Positions 53,269-61,813 are shown, counted from the stretch's first letter. The stretch is 64,000 nucleotides of DNA from Amycolatopsis coloradensis (GCF_001953865.1 NZ_MQUQ01000017.1:186001-250000); one strand, 5' to 3'. Notes: generated from the sequence alone by a model not told the origin. Numbers and translations are program-made.

Positions 53269-53330
53269 GGGGATGCAGTGTTCCCTTAACCAAGCGCGGA
53301 ATCAATGTGGCATGGGCCAACATGAGCGTG

Positions 53331-53362
53331 GGGCCCCGCGACCTGCTGCGGTCGCGGGGCCC
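53331..53362. terminator. hairpin between iniB-like and iniA-like genes
   Basis: GGGCCCCGCGACC (53331-53343) pairs perfectly with 53350-53362 around TGCTGC. It starts 26 bases after the iniB-like stop and 62 bases before the iniA-like start. It could be a partial terminator or 3'-end stabiliser that gives more iniB-like than iniA-like message. Confidence 0.65.
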
Positions 53363-53388
53363 TGGCACGAAAGTGAAAAATGTTCAGC

Positions 53389-54432
53389 TCAGCCGATGTG
53401 GATGTCGTTGCCCGAGGCGATGTCACCAGCACCGAGGTGGATGTCGCCGACGTTGCCGACGTTGTGGCCGATGTTGTTGCCGACCTCGGAGACCACGTCG
53501 TGGACGTCGGAGACGCCGGCGTGGTTCGCGACGTTGGCGACCTCGTTGGCCACGTTGCCCGCGACGTTGCCGGTCACGTCGCCGTGGTTACCGAGGTTGT
53601 TCGCGAGGTCACCGTTGGCGTAGTTGTTCGCGACGTCGTGCACCTTGGTGGTGACGTCGGCGACGCCGGTCTGGCCGATGACGCTGGTCAGGTCGCCGAC
53701 GGTCGACAGGAAGTCGGGGGCACCGCCCGCGACACCGTCGACGCCGGGCAGGTCGCCGACGGCCGGAACCGAGTCGAGCGCCGGAACCGGAACGGCGTCC
53801 ACGGCGGGGACGTCGTGGGCGAGGTCGGTCGCGGTGTCGACGGCACCGTTGGCGAGACCACCGGCCTGGCCGAGGGAAGCGGCGTCGAGGCCGTGCGAAA
53901 GGTCGCCGGTCAGGCCGAAGCTGCCGACGGTGTTCTGCGCGAGGGCGGTCACGCCGGCGGCGGCGTTCGACACGTCGGTCACGTCGGTCACGACCGGGAC
54001 GGCGGGCACGCCGACCTCCGGCAGGCCCGGCACGGCCGGGACACCCGGGAGACCGGCCTCGGGGAGACCCGGCAGCGCACCGGCACCGGGGACGTCGACC
54101 GGCAGGCCCGCGGTCAGCGCGGTGAGCTGGTCGATCGCGCCCTGGACACCGTCGGCGCACTCGCCGTCGGTGCCGTTGACGACGTTCGCGACGCCGCCGA
54201 AGCCCGCCAGGTTGTCGGCGGTGGAGGCGGCGGTGCCGGAGACGTCGGTGGCGGTTTCGACCGGGACGAAGTCGAGCACCAGCGGGACGACCTCGTGCAC
54301 GTCGGCGGCGTTGATGTCACCGAGGCCGGCGTCGGCGAGGACCTGCTGCGGGTCGTCGGCGAACGCCACGCGGGCGGCGGTGTCGTTCAGCAGGTTCAGC
54401 GTGAAGTCGTGCAGGGTCTGGACGGAACCCAT
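53389..54432 (-). CDS. IniB N-terminal-domain protein with Val/Gly/Asn-rich repeats
   Basis: The 347-residue protein begins with the IniB-type domain (about 5-50: TLHDFTLNLLNDTAARVAF, DDPQQVLADAGL). The rest is low complexity: Pro/Gly/Val repeats (GLPEAGLPGVPAVPGLPEVG, about 125-145), then Asp/Val/Asn/His-rich repeats (GNHGDVTGNVAGNVANEVAN). No signal peptide is seen. Mycobacterial iniB is the first gene of iniBAC and encodes an alanine/glycine-rich protein of unclear function. AGGAG precedes ATG 54432. Confidence 0.85.
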   Translation of the reverse strand: MGSVQTLHDFTLNLLNDTAARVAFADDPQQVLADAGLGDINAADVHEVVPLVLDFVPVETATDVSGTAASTADNLAGFGGVANVVNGTDGECADGVQGAIDQLTALTAGLPVDVPGAGALPGLPEAGLPGVPAVPGLPEVGVPAVPVVTDVTDVSNAAAGVTALAQNTVGSFGLTGDLSHGLDAASLGQAGGLANGAVDTATDLAHDVPAVDAVPVPALDSVPAVGDLPGVDGVAGGAPDFLSTVGDLTSVIGQTGVADVTTKVHDVANNYANGDLANNLGNHGDVTGNVAGNVANEVANVANHAGVSDVHDVVSEVGNNIGHNVGNVGDIHLGAGDIASGNDIHIG

Positions 54433-54626
54433 GGAAGGACTCTCCTGGTGGTCTGGGTCGATGGAAGCGCAGCGGCACGGAGGCACGGCTGATCGCAGGT
54501 CACCGAAGCTAGCGACGGGGTACCTGTCAGCACATCGGGGATCACTCCCGGTCGTCACTCACTCAGCCGATAGGGGATCGGTATGACATCGTTAGGGCGT
54601 TAGGGGCTTAACCGAGACGCACCTTG

Positions 54627-54676
54627 TTGGGTTTAATGCCAACCCTCACCCGGATGGGTCAAGCCGTTCGGGTGAG
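54627..54676. promoter_or_regulatory. dyads in the iniB / Hsp70-IniR divergent promoter region
   Basis: Two dyads lie in this 290-base gene-free interval: GTTGG (54627-54631) with CCAAC (54639-54643), and CTCACCCG (54645-54652) with CGGGTGAG (54669-54676). The IniR-like regulator encoded 1.2 kb away is the natural candidate to bind here. Nothing else of note is seen between 54433 and 54722. Confidence 0.4.
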
Positions 54677-54722
54677 TGGCCCTAAATGTCCCTGGGGCTG
54701 GTCAAGCGAAGGAGGATGCGCG

Positions 54723-55862
54723 TTGCCCTACGTCCTCGGCATCGATATCGCCTCGACCCGCACCACCGCCGCCACCTGCGTGAACACCGGTGACGGCTGG
54801 GGCGTGCCTGAGCCGTCGTGGCTCGGCGGGCGCGGCCCGTCGGCGGCGTCCGCGGTGTTCCTCGACGACGACGGCTACCTGCTCACCGGGGACGCCGCCG
54901 TCGAAGCGGGCCGGTCGGCACCCGCTCGGCTGCTGACCGGGTTCCACGAGCGGATCGGCGACGACGTCCCGGTGATCGTCGGCGGCGAACGCTTCCCCGC
55001 CGAATCCCTCAGCGCCGTCCTCGTGGACGCCGCGGTGGATCAGGCGGCCGAGCGCTTCGGGGAGGAACCGCGGCACATCGTGATCACGCACCCCGTCGGC
55101 TGGGGCTCGTTCCGCCGCGACCTCCTGCGCCGGGCCCTCACCGAAGCCGGGTATCCCCGCGCCGCGCTGGTACCGGCGCCCATCGCCGCACTCCACGCGT
55201 ATCTCGCCCCGCGAAACGACGTCACCGCCGGGATCTGCGAATTCGGCCCGGACGGCGCGGTGGTCACGATCGCCGCCGCCGGGGTCAACGGCTGGCAGCC
55301 GGTCAAGACGGTGGAAGGCGCCGACCCCGGTGAGGCCGTCGGCAAGGTCTTCGAACTCGCGCACGGCGCGGGAATCCAGCCGACGGCGTTGGCGGGCATC
55401 GTGTTCTGCGGCGAGGCCCCACCGGTTCCGGGCCGGACGCCGTGTCCCGTCTTCGCGTCCAGCGACCCCGTGCTGACGGTGGCGACCGGCGCGGCCAACA
55501 TCGCCGCACGACGTGACGTCCCCCCGCGTCCGAGCGCCCTGGCCGCGGTGGAGACCGTGGAAACCACCCTGCTCCCCCGGGTCGACGTGCCGGGAGAACT
55601 CACCGAGCGGCCCGAACGGCCGCCGGTCGACATCGCCCCGTTCCCCTTGCCGGAACGCACCGGGGCGGCGAAACTGCTCACCCGGCGCAAACCCCTCGTC
55701 GCCGGAGCCGCGGTCGTGGTGCTGGCCGCGACCACCCTGCTGCTCACCTTGACCACTCGTGAAGCCACCGCGGGCAAGGGTCCCGAAGCCCCTCCCACCA
55801 CTTCGAGTTCCTGCGCGCCGCCCACCCCCGGCGCCGTCACACCCCCCGAAGGTCGCTGTTGA
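54723..55862 (+). CDS. membrane-anchored Hsp70-like protein next to the ini locus
   Basis: The 379-residue protein has an actin-like ATPase fold start (YVLGIDIASTRTTAA, matching the DxGTT phosphate loop of Hsp70) and ITHPVGWGSFRRDLL, typical of actinobacterial Hsp70-family proteins without the DnaK substrate domain. A single membrane segment (about 326-345) is followed by a short Pro/Ser/Thr-rich outer tail with two Cys. TTG 54723 has GGAGG seven bases upstream. It overlaps the regulator gene by four bases, so both belong to one transcript. Confidence 0.8.
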   Translation: MPYVLGIDIASTRTTAATCVNTGDGWGVPEPSWLGGRGPSAASAVFLDDDGYLLTGDAAVEAGRSAPARLLTGFHERIGDDVPVIVGGERFPAESLSAVLVDAAVDQAAERFGEEPRHIVITHPVGWGSFRRDLLRRALTEAGYPRAALVPAPIAALHAYLAPRNDVTAGICEFGPDGAVVTIAAAGVNGWQPVKTVEGADPGEAVGKVFELAHGAGIQPTALAGIVFCGEAPPVPGRTPCPVFASSDPVLTVATGAANIAARRDVPPRPSALAAVETVETTLLPRVDVPGELTERPERPPVDIAPFPLPERTGAAKLLTRRKPLVAGAAVVVLAATTLLLTLTTREATAGKGPEAPPTTSSSCAPPTPGAVTPPEGRC

Positions 55863-58225
55863 ACGCACTGCTCGACAAGCCCGGCATCATCCATCCGGGT
55901 GCCCGGCGCCTGCTCGATGAGGTGACCACCGCCCCGGAACTCCCGGTGCGGGTCACCGTCGTCGCCCCCGGCGGGCACGGGAAGACCCATCTGCTCGGCC
56001 TGCTCGGACGCCACTACGCGGGCGCCGGGGTCGAGGCCCTGCTGGTCGACGACGCCGACCAGCTCGGCGACGACGAGATCGCGAAGATCAAGGCACTGGC
56101 GGAAGAAACGACCACACCCGTCGTACTGGCCTGCCGGGCGACGGCGCGGACCAAGGCGTTGCGCGCCCTCGCCGACTCCTTCGGCAGATCGGTGTCACTG
56201 GGCGCTTTCGGCGTCGATGACGTACGCCGGCTGATCGAATACGCCGGTGGCGATGCGGCCACGGCCGAGGACGTCCACGGCAGAACCGGTGGCGTGCCAG
56301 GGCTCGTGCTCCGCGCGGTCACCGGCAGGCTCGCGGACTTCCGCGGTGAGCTGGAACAACTGGACGAGGACGTGCACCGCTTCCTGATCGCGGCCGAAGC
56401 AGGCGCGGGCCGGAATCTCGATCTGCTGGCGGCGCTGCTCAACCGCGATCGCGAGGACCTGCCCGAAATCTTCGACGGCGCCAGGGCGACCGGGCTCCTC
56501 GGCGAGGACGACGTCCTGCTGCCGATCGCCGCCGAAGCCGTCCGCACCTGGGGATCGCCGGGGCGGCGGCTGACCGTGCTGCAACGGCTGGTGGAACTCC
56601 AGTTGCGTGACGGGCTCCCGGTACTGGATCTCGCTCGTTCCCTGCTGGGGACGGGAAGTTCGGGCGCGAGCGCGGCGGCGGCCTTCGAGGCGGCCGCGCG
56701 TGAGGCGACGGCGGACGACACGAAACTCGCGGCGCGGCTTTACGAAGCCGCGTCCGAGGCCGGTGGGCGCGGCGCGGCGCTCACCGTCGGCTGGGCGCAC
56801 GCCGCAGCGCTGGCCGGGGACCTCGACACCGCGCTCCGGCTCGGTGACGGCATGCTCGGCAGCACGTCGGACACGGACGCCAGGGCGGCGGGCGCCGAAG
56901 TGGCCGCGACGGTGCTGGCGCATCGCGGCGAACTGGCGCACAGCGCCGAGCTGTACCAATGGTCCGGCCGGGCAGGCTCGAAGGCGTTCGCCGCGATCGC
57001 GCTGCTGGGCACCGGAAAACTCGAAGCCGCCCGTGGCGTGTTGGAGACGCCCGAAGTCCCGACCCTGTTCGCGGGCGCCGCCTCACGCACCGCGCGTGCC
57101 ATCACCGACTCGGTGTCCGGCTGCGGCGCGGAGACCCTGTCGGCCCTGCTGGGCGCGGCGTCGATGCTGGAGTCGGCGGGGGCACCGGCGCCGCTCCCGG
57201 ACAGCCCGGCGGCCCTCGCGGCGTTGGTGGGCCTGCATTCCGGCGAACTCGCGCTGGCCGAGTCGGTGCTGAGCCGCGCGGTGCGCGGGCGGATCGGCGG
57301 CGACCTGCTCGCGAAACGGCACCGGCTGCTGCTCGGCTGGGTCGCGATGACCGCGGGCGACCTCAAGACGGCCGCCGAGGCCTTGCTGCCACCGGAGGGT
57401 CTCGAAGCCCGCGACGAACTTTTCGCCGCTACCCTTCGACTCGGCCTGGCGCGACGGGCGAGCGACCTTCCCGGGCTGCAACGGTCATGGGACCGGGCCT
57501 ACCAGGCTTCGATGCGACAGCAGCCGGACCTGTATTCGCTGCTGCCGCTGGGAGAACTCGCGATCGCGGCCGCACGGGGCGGGGCGAGCGCCAAACTGGC
57601 CGGGCAGCTGGAGCGGGCGCATACGGTGCTCGACGCGCTCGGCAACCCTCCACTGTGGACAGCCACCCTGCGCTGGCACGAACTGCACGCCGCCATCACC
57701 GTCGAGAACCACGCCTCGGCCGGTGAACATCTGGCCGCGCTGAACGACTTCGCCTCCTGCGGACGGTATCCGGCGGCGCTCGCCTCCGCCGCGACAGGCT
57801 GGCTCGCGGTCCTGACCGGGACCTTCGACCCCGAGACGATCACCGCGTCCGCGTCGGAACTGCACGAACTCGGGCTCTGCTGGGACGCCGCCCGGCTGGC
57901 CGGGCAGGCGGCGATCCGGACCTCGGACCGCAAGGCGATGGTCCAGTTGCTCGAAGCGGCGAGGCAGTTCCAGGGCCGCGCTCCGGAACCCATCGCGGCC
58001 ACCGGGCTGAACGCCTTGAGCGAACGGGAGCTGGAGGTCGCGCGGCTCGTCGTCGACGGGCTGACGTACAAGCAGGCCGGGAGCAAACTGTTCATCTCGG
58101 GGAAGACCGTGGAGCACCATATGGCCCGGATCCGGGGGAAACTCGGGGCCGGGGACCGGCGGGAGTTGCTGGCGATGCTGCGGGAAATGCTTCCGGCAAC
58201 CGAAGCGGACACGCGAATCCGATAA
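55859..58225 (+). CDS. LuxR-family ATP-binding regulator (IniR-like)
   Basis: The 788-residue protein has an N-terminal AAA/STAND-type P-loop (APGGHGKTHLL, about 38-48), a long helical region with TPR-like repeats, and a C-terminal LuxR helix-turn-helix (about 715-780: LSERELEVARLVVDGLTYKQ, KTVEHHMARIRGKL). In mycobacteria iniR, near iniBAC, encodes a regulator of this layout, so control of the divergent iniB-A-C genes is likely. The start is TTG 55859, overlapping the Hsp70-like stop (TTGA). Confidence 0.82.
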   Translation: MNALLDKPGIIHPGARRLLDEVTTAPELPVRVTVVAPGGHGKTHLLGLLGRHYAGAGVEALLVDDADQLGDDEIAKIKALAEETTTPVVLACRATARTKALRALADSFGRSVSLGAFGVDDVRRLIEYAGGDAATAEDVHGRTGGVPGLVLRAVTGRLADFRGELEQLDEDVHRFLIAAEAGAGRNLDLLAALLNRDREDLPEIFDGARATGLLGEDDVLLPIAAEAVRTWGSPGRRLTVLQRLVELQLRDGLPVLDLARSLLGTGSSGASAAAAFEAAAREATADDTKLAARLYEAASEAGGRGAALTVGWAHAAALAGDLDTALRLGDGMLGSTSDTDARAAGAEVAATVLAHRGELAHSAELYQWSGRAGSKAFAAIALLGTGKLEAARGVLETPEVPTLFAGAASRTARAITDSVSGCGAETLSALLGAASMLESAGAPAPLPDSPAALAALVGLHSGELALAESVLSRAVRGRIGGDLLAKRHRLLLGWVAMTAGDLKTAAEALLPPEGLEARDELFAATLRLGLARRASDLPGLQRSWDRAYQASMRQQPDLYSLLPLGELAIAAARGGASAKLAGQLERAHTVLDALGNPPLWTATLRWHELHAAITVENHASAGEHLAALNDFASCGRYPAALASAATGWLAVLTGTFDPETITASASELHELGLCWDAARLAGQAAIRTSDRKAMVQLLEAARQFQGRAPEPIAATGLNALSERELEVARLVVDGLTYKQAGSKLFISGKTVEHHMARIRGKLGAGDRRELLAMLREMLPATEADTRIR

Positions 58226-58271
58226 GTTGCCCGCCAGCTGCGCCTACCTCTCGAAAAATTCTGAGAAGAGT

Positions 58272-58299
58272 TGTCGGATCGGGCCGGTGGCGTTCGTGG
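58272..58299 (+). promoter_or_regulatory. candidate ECF42-dependent promoter
   Basis: TGTCGG (58272-58277), a 17-base spacer, then CGTGG (58295-58299) resembles the ECF42 pattern (TGTCGA and CGA/TC), with one mismatch in each element. It would drive the three-gene operon that ends in an ECF42 sigma factor gene. The match is weak. Confidence 0.3.
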
Positions 58300-58351
58300 C
58301 AGGGATGAGGCCGCCCGCGAGGGGCGGTGCCCAGGCAAAGGAACCGCGATC

Positions 58352-58972
58352 ATGAAGCTGACGACGATGACTCAGGTCACCCTCGACGGAGTGGTGCAGG
58401 GAAACGGCCACGCGTCGGATGAGGACAGACGGAACGGATTCGAGCGCGGCGGCTGGGCCCGGGGAGCGGGCGACGACGAGACCAGGGCGTTCATCGCGCG
58501 GGCTTACGAGCGCGCCGACGCGTTCCTGTTCGGCCGACGGACCTACGAGCTGTTCGCCGGCACGTGGGGTTCCTCCACCGCACAGGATGTCCCTGGCTGG
58601 GAGCCCGTGGTGCGGGCGTTGAACACACAGCCCAAGTACGTGGCATCGACCACTCTCGCCGATCCGGCGTGGCCGGGCACCAGTGTCCTGTCCGGAGACG
58701 TCGCGGCCGCCGTCCGGGAGCTGAAGGCCAGGCCCGGCGGCGAGGTGCAGGTGCACGGCAGTGGCACGCTGATCCCGTGGCTGCTGGAGAACGATCTGGT
58801 CGACGAGATGACGCTGATCGTGATCCCGGTGATCCTCGGCCAGGGCGCGCGGCTGTTCCCGGAGACCGGTCCGGATCTCGCGCTCGACCTGGTCGAGTCG
58901 CGGGCCGACTCGAAGGGCGTGACGATCCAGAAGTACCGGCCCGCCGGGCGCCCGCGGTATGCGACGGCTTGA
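58352..58972 (+). CDS. dihydrofolate reductase/RibD C-terminal family protein
   Basis: The 206-residue protein has the RibD_C fold of general actinobacterial reductases: MTQVTLDGVVQGNG near the start, DAFLFGRRTYELFAGTW, and a late VIPVILGQGARLFPE. It is likely an NADPH-dependent reductase with unknown substrate and not a true folate enzyme. AAAGGAA lies upstream of ATG 58352. It precedes the YCII and ECF42 sigma genes and is probably in their regulon. Confidence 0.88.
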   Translation: MKLTTMTQVTLDGVVQGNGHASDEDRRNGFERGGWARGAGDDETRAFIARAYERADAFLFGRRTYELFAGTWGSSTAQDVPGWEPVVRALNTQPKYVASTTLADPAWPGTSVLSGDVAAAVRELKARPGGEVQVHGSGTLIPWLLENDLVDEMTLIVIPVILGQGARLFPETGPDLALDLVESRADSKGVTIQKYRPAGRPRYATA

Positions 58973-59012
58973 ACGACCCCGTTGTCTTGACACCACAGGA
59001 GATGATCCGCCG

Positions 59013-59336
59013 ATGAAGTACCTGGTTTCCGTGATCGACGACAAGAGCGATCCCGGCAGCACGGACAAGCAGCAGGCCATCAGCGAGTTCAACGAACGAC
59101 TGATCGCCGACGGCCACTGGGTTTTCGCGGGCGGGCTCGCGGAAACCGACACGGCCACGGTCATCGACAACCGGGGCGAGCGGCCGGTGTTCACCGACGG
59201 GCCTTTCGTGGAGTCGAAGGAATACCTCGCCGGCGTCTGGGTGTGGGAGGCCCCCGATCTGGACGTGGCGCTCGAGCTCGCCACCGAGGCGTCGAAGGTC
59301 TGCGATCGGAAGATCGAGGTGCGGCCGTTCCGGTGA
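59013..59336 (+). CDS. YCII/DGPF-domain protein
   Basis: The 107-residue protein has the DGPF core (VFTDGPFVESKEYLAGVW) and the usual KYLVSVIDDK opening. DGPF proteins are the conserved genomic partners and targets of ECF42 sigma factors; their biochemical role is not settled. It overlaps the sigma gene by four bases (GTGA). Confidence 0.92.
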   Translation: MKYLVSVIDDKSDPGSTDKQQAISEFNERLIADGHWVFAGGLAETDTATVIDNRGERPVFTDGPFVESKEYLAGVWVWEAPDLDVALELATEASKVCDRKIEVRPFR

Positions 59337-60565
59337 ACGACGCCGAGCAGGCGATCACCCGGGTCCACCACGAGGAGTGGGCCCGGGTGGTCGCCGCCCT
59401 GACCAGGCGTTTCGGTGATCTCGACATCGCCGAGGAGGCGGCAGCCGAGGCGTTCGCGGCCGCCGTCGAGCGATGGCCGTCCGATGGTGTGCCACCCAAC
59501 CCCGGCGCCTGGCTGACCACGACCGCCAACCGCAAGGCCATCGACCGGATCCGGCGTGAGACCAAACGCGACGACAAACAGAAGGAGGCTCGGATGGTGC
59601 ACGACGACGCCCCGCCCGAGCCGCTCGGCGCCATCGACGACGACAGGCTCCGCTTGATCTTCACCTGCTGTCACCCGGCACTGGCGATGCGAGCCCGCGT
59701 GGCGTTGACCCTGCGCTTGCTCGGCGGGCTGACCGTTCCCGAGATCGCCCGCGCCTTCCTGGTGCGGGAAACCACCTTGGAGCAGCGGATCACCCGCGCG
59801 AAGGGCAAGATCAAGGCGGCCCGCATCCCCTATCGCGTGCCGACCGCGGAGGATCTGCCGTCGCGGGTCTCCGGCGTACTCGCCGTCCTCTTCCTCGTCT
59901 TCAACGAGGGCTACCTGGCGACCGGCCCCGACACCGATCCGGTGCGTCACGAGCTGACCGCCGAGGCGATCCGGCTCACCCGCCTGATCCGTGCCCTCCT
60001 GCCGGACGACGGTGAGGTGGCCGGGCTGCTGGCGCTGATGCTGCTCATCGAGGCCCGCCGCACCGCCCGGGTCTCGGCGAGCGGCGAACTGGTCACCCTC
60101 GACGAACAGGATCGCGGAGCCTGGGACAAGGCGCTGATCGCCGAAGGCCACCGGCTGGTGCGTGAGCGCCTCGCCGCCGGGGTCGCTCCGGGCCGTTACC
60201 AGATCATGGCCGCGATCAACGCCGTGCACACCTCGGCCCGCGACGTACGCGACACCGACTGGTCGCAGGTCGTCGCCCTTTACGACCAGCTCGTCCGCCT
60301 CGATCCCACCCCGATCGTCGCACTCAACCGGGCCATCGCGGTCGCCGAACTCGACGGCCCGGAGGTGGCGCTGGCCATCGTCGACAGCCTCGCCGAAGCA
60401 CTGGACGGCTATCACGCCTTCCACGCCACCCGCGCCGATCTGCTGCGACGGCTGGGCCGGAGCCGTCAGTCGCGCGCGGCGTACGACAAAGCCATCGACC
60501 TGGCGGGCAACACCGCCGAGACCGCCTACCTGACCCGTCGCCGCGATCAACTGTCGTCAGCCTGA
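59333..60565 (+). CDS. RNA polymerase sigma factor, ECF42 group
   Basis: The 410-residue sigma factor has sigma-2 (WARVVAALTRRFGDLDIAEE), sigma-4 (MRARVALTLRLLGGLTVPEI then ETTLEQRITRAKGKI) and the long helical TPR-like C-terminal extension (about 190-400, with LFLVFNEGY) that defines ECF42. There is no anti-sigma gene, as expected for this group, where the extension controls activity. It follows its DGPF partner directly. Target promoters elsewhere carry TGTCGA-type -35 boxes. Confidence 0.93.
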   Translation: MNDAEQAITRVHHEEWARVVAALTRRFGDLDIAEEAAAEAFAAAVERWPSDGVPPNPGAWLTTTANRKAIDRIRRETKRDDKQKEARMVHDDAPPEPLGAIDDDRLRLIFTCCHPALAMRARVALTLRLLGGLTVPEIARAFLVRETTLEQRITRAKGKIKAARIPYRVPTAEDLPSRVSGVLAVLFLVFNEGYLATGPDTDPVRHELTAEAIRLTRLIRALLPDDGEVAGLLALMLLIEARRTARVSASGELVTLDEQDRGAWDKALIAEGHRLVRERLAAGVAPGRYQIMAAINAVHTSARDVRDTDWSQVVALYDQLVRLDPTPIVALNRAIAVAELDGPEVALAIVDSLAEALDGYHAFHATRADLLRRLGRSRQSRAAYDKAIDLAGNTAETAYLTRRRDQLSSA

Positions 60566-60615
60566 CCGGACGTCGGCAGGCCCGCTTTTGCCAGGAGGGA
60601 TGCGGTCGTGACCGG

Positions 60616-60672
60616 GTGTCGCGAAAGCCACTTTCGGGACGTCTGATGTCCCGAAAGTGGCTTTCGCGACAC
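60616..60672. repeat. dispersed hairpin, TGTCGCGAAAGCCACTTTCG family, copy 3 (25-bp stem)
   Basis: Arms 60616-60640 and 60648-60672 are perfect 25-base reverse complements around GTCTGAT. The extra pairs (GGGAC/GTCCC) compared with copies 1 and 2 come from a G in the left arm where they have A or C. It lies between the convergent sigma and MarR genes; the remaining 150 bases up to 60821 show no gene. Confidence 0.8.
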
Positions 60673-60821
60673 GGAACCCAGTAGGTACCTAAGACACTCC
60701 CGGCCGCGCGGCGAGTTCGCGCAGCGCGGTGGCCGCGGCGTTGCGGACGTGGTCTTCGCACGCCTCACCAGCGGCGGTGGTAATTCGCTACGCGCAGTTC
60801 GCCGGAGAGCGTCGAGGCGCC

Positions 60822-61268
60822 TCAGTCGGACGCGAGGATCTCAGCCAGCCGAAGGGTGTCTTCGAGGTAGCGCTCGTAAGGAAAACCGGCCGCGACGAGC
60901 CCCGCGCGGAACTCGTCGTAGAGCGGCTTCCCAGCGGCATGGAAGGCTTTCTTGCCGGACTCGGTGAGCCGAACCAGCCGCCGCCGCGCGTGCTCGGGGT
61001 CGACGGTGATCCGCACCAGACCGTCCGCTTCGAGTGGGCGCAGCGCCCGGCTGATCGCCGGATCGGATACCGACAGCGCCTGCGCGAGCCGATGCTGAGT
61101 CGTCGGCTCGATCTCTTCCAGTGTGCCCAGAAGGCGAATCTGGCTGTAGGTCAAACCGTCGGGGCCATCGGCACGCCGGCGGGCGGCTTCGCCCATCAGC
61201 ATGACCACGCGGTGCAGCAGGTCTGCGAGTCCGTCATCCACCAGCTCACCATACCAGAGTGTTGACAC
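60822..61268 (-). CDS. MarR-family transcriptional regulator
   Basis: The 148-residue protein has the MarR winged helix (LTYSQIRLLGTLEEIEPTTQ, LAQALSVSDPAISRALRPLE, wing DPEHARRRLVRLTESG) between dimerisation helices. The start is uncertain: GTG 61268 abuts the palindromic operator, while GTG 61241 has GGTGAG just upstream. It is divergent from a small membrane-protein gene whose promoter contains GTTAATATTAAC, so it likely controls that gene and itself. Confidence 0.9.
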   Translation of the reverse strand: MSTLWYGELVDDGLADLLHRVVMLMGEAARRRADGPDGLTYSQIRLLGTLEEIEPTTQHRLAQALSVSDPAISRALRPLEADGLVRITVDPEHARRRLVRLTESGKKAFHAAGKPLYDEFRAGLVAAGFPYERYLEDTLRLAEILASD

Positions 61269-61290
61269 GTTAATATTAACTAGGTAAGAC
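61262..61290 (+). promoter_or_regulatory. leaderless promoter with MarR operator in its spacer
   Basis: TTGACA (61262-61267) and TAAGAC (61285-61290), 17 bases apart, are a strong promoter. The perfect palindrome GTTAATATTAAC (61269-61280) fills the spacer. The -10 box ends seven bases before ATG 61298, so the mRNA is probably leaderless. MarR bound to the palindrome would block polymerase. Confidence 0.65.
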
Positions 61291-61297
61291 TGAAGCC

Positions 61298-61813
61298 ATG
61301 GACAACCTCGCTTACCTCGCCCAATCCGCCTTCCCGCTGGTCTGGATCGTGGTGCCTTCCCTCGGAGCCTTCATCCGAGCCCGCCACGCCACGTCCTCCC
61401 AAGAACGACTCGAGATCTGGCAGCGCTGGTGGGCCATCGGCGCCTTCGGCTGCGGCAGCCTGTGGATGACGGTCGCTTTCCTCGCCTTCCCGGACGTCAT
61501 GGCCACGGCGATCGGCTTCGAGCGGACGCCCTTCATGGTCGAAATCGCGTTCGCCAACCTCGGTCTGGCCGTCATGGGCTTCCGGGCCGCCTCGGCCTCC
61601 GCGCGCGAACGCATCACCATCGGCCTCGGCGGCGGGATGTTCCTCTGGGGAGCCATGATCGGCCACGTCTACCAATGGTTCGCCAACGGCGACCACTCCC
61701 CCGGAAACACCGGCGGCGTCCTCGTCAACGACCTCCTGATCCCGGCGGTCATGATCGTCCTGGCCGTGCGATCGCGGCGACTCGCGGCCGCCCCACGACC
61801 GGTCGCGGCGTGA
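61298..61813 (+). CDS. small membrane protein (DUF6790-like)
   Basis: The 171-residue protein has four membrane segments (for example AFGCGSLWMTVAFLAFPDVM and a later GGGMFLWGAMIGHVYQWF). It resembles small actinobacterial DUF6790-type membrane proteins, but I am not certain of the family. It is transcribed from a MarR-controlled, apparently leaderless promoter and overlaps the TMEM175-like gene by four bases (GTGA). Confidence 0.75.
   Translation: MDNLAYLAQSAFPLVWIVVPSLGAFIRARHATSSQERLEIWQRWWAIGAFGCGSLWMTVAFLAFPDVMATAIGFERTPFMVEIAFANLGLAVMGFRAASASARERITIGLGGGMFLWGAMIGHVYQWFANGDHSPGNTGGVLVNDLLIPAVMIVLAVRSRRLAAAPRPVAA

Noticed and set aside
51283..53289. A 668-codon forward open frame opposite the IniA-like gene
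   Set aside because: It is a GC-driven antisense frame. The reverse strand has G1, G3 and G4 motifs.
58244..60550. A 768-codon reverse open frame opposite the ECF42 operon
   Set aside because: Three real genes with overlaps and family motifs lie on the forward strand; the reverse frame has no recognisable domain.
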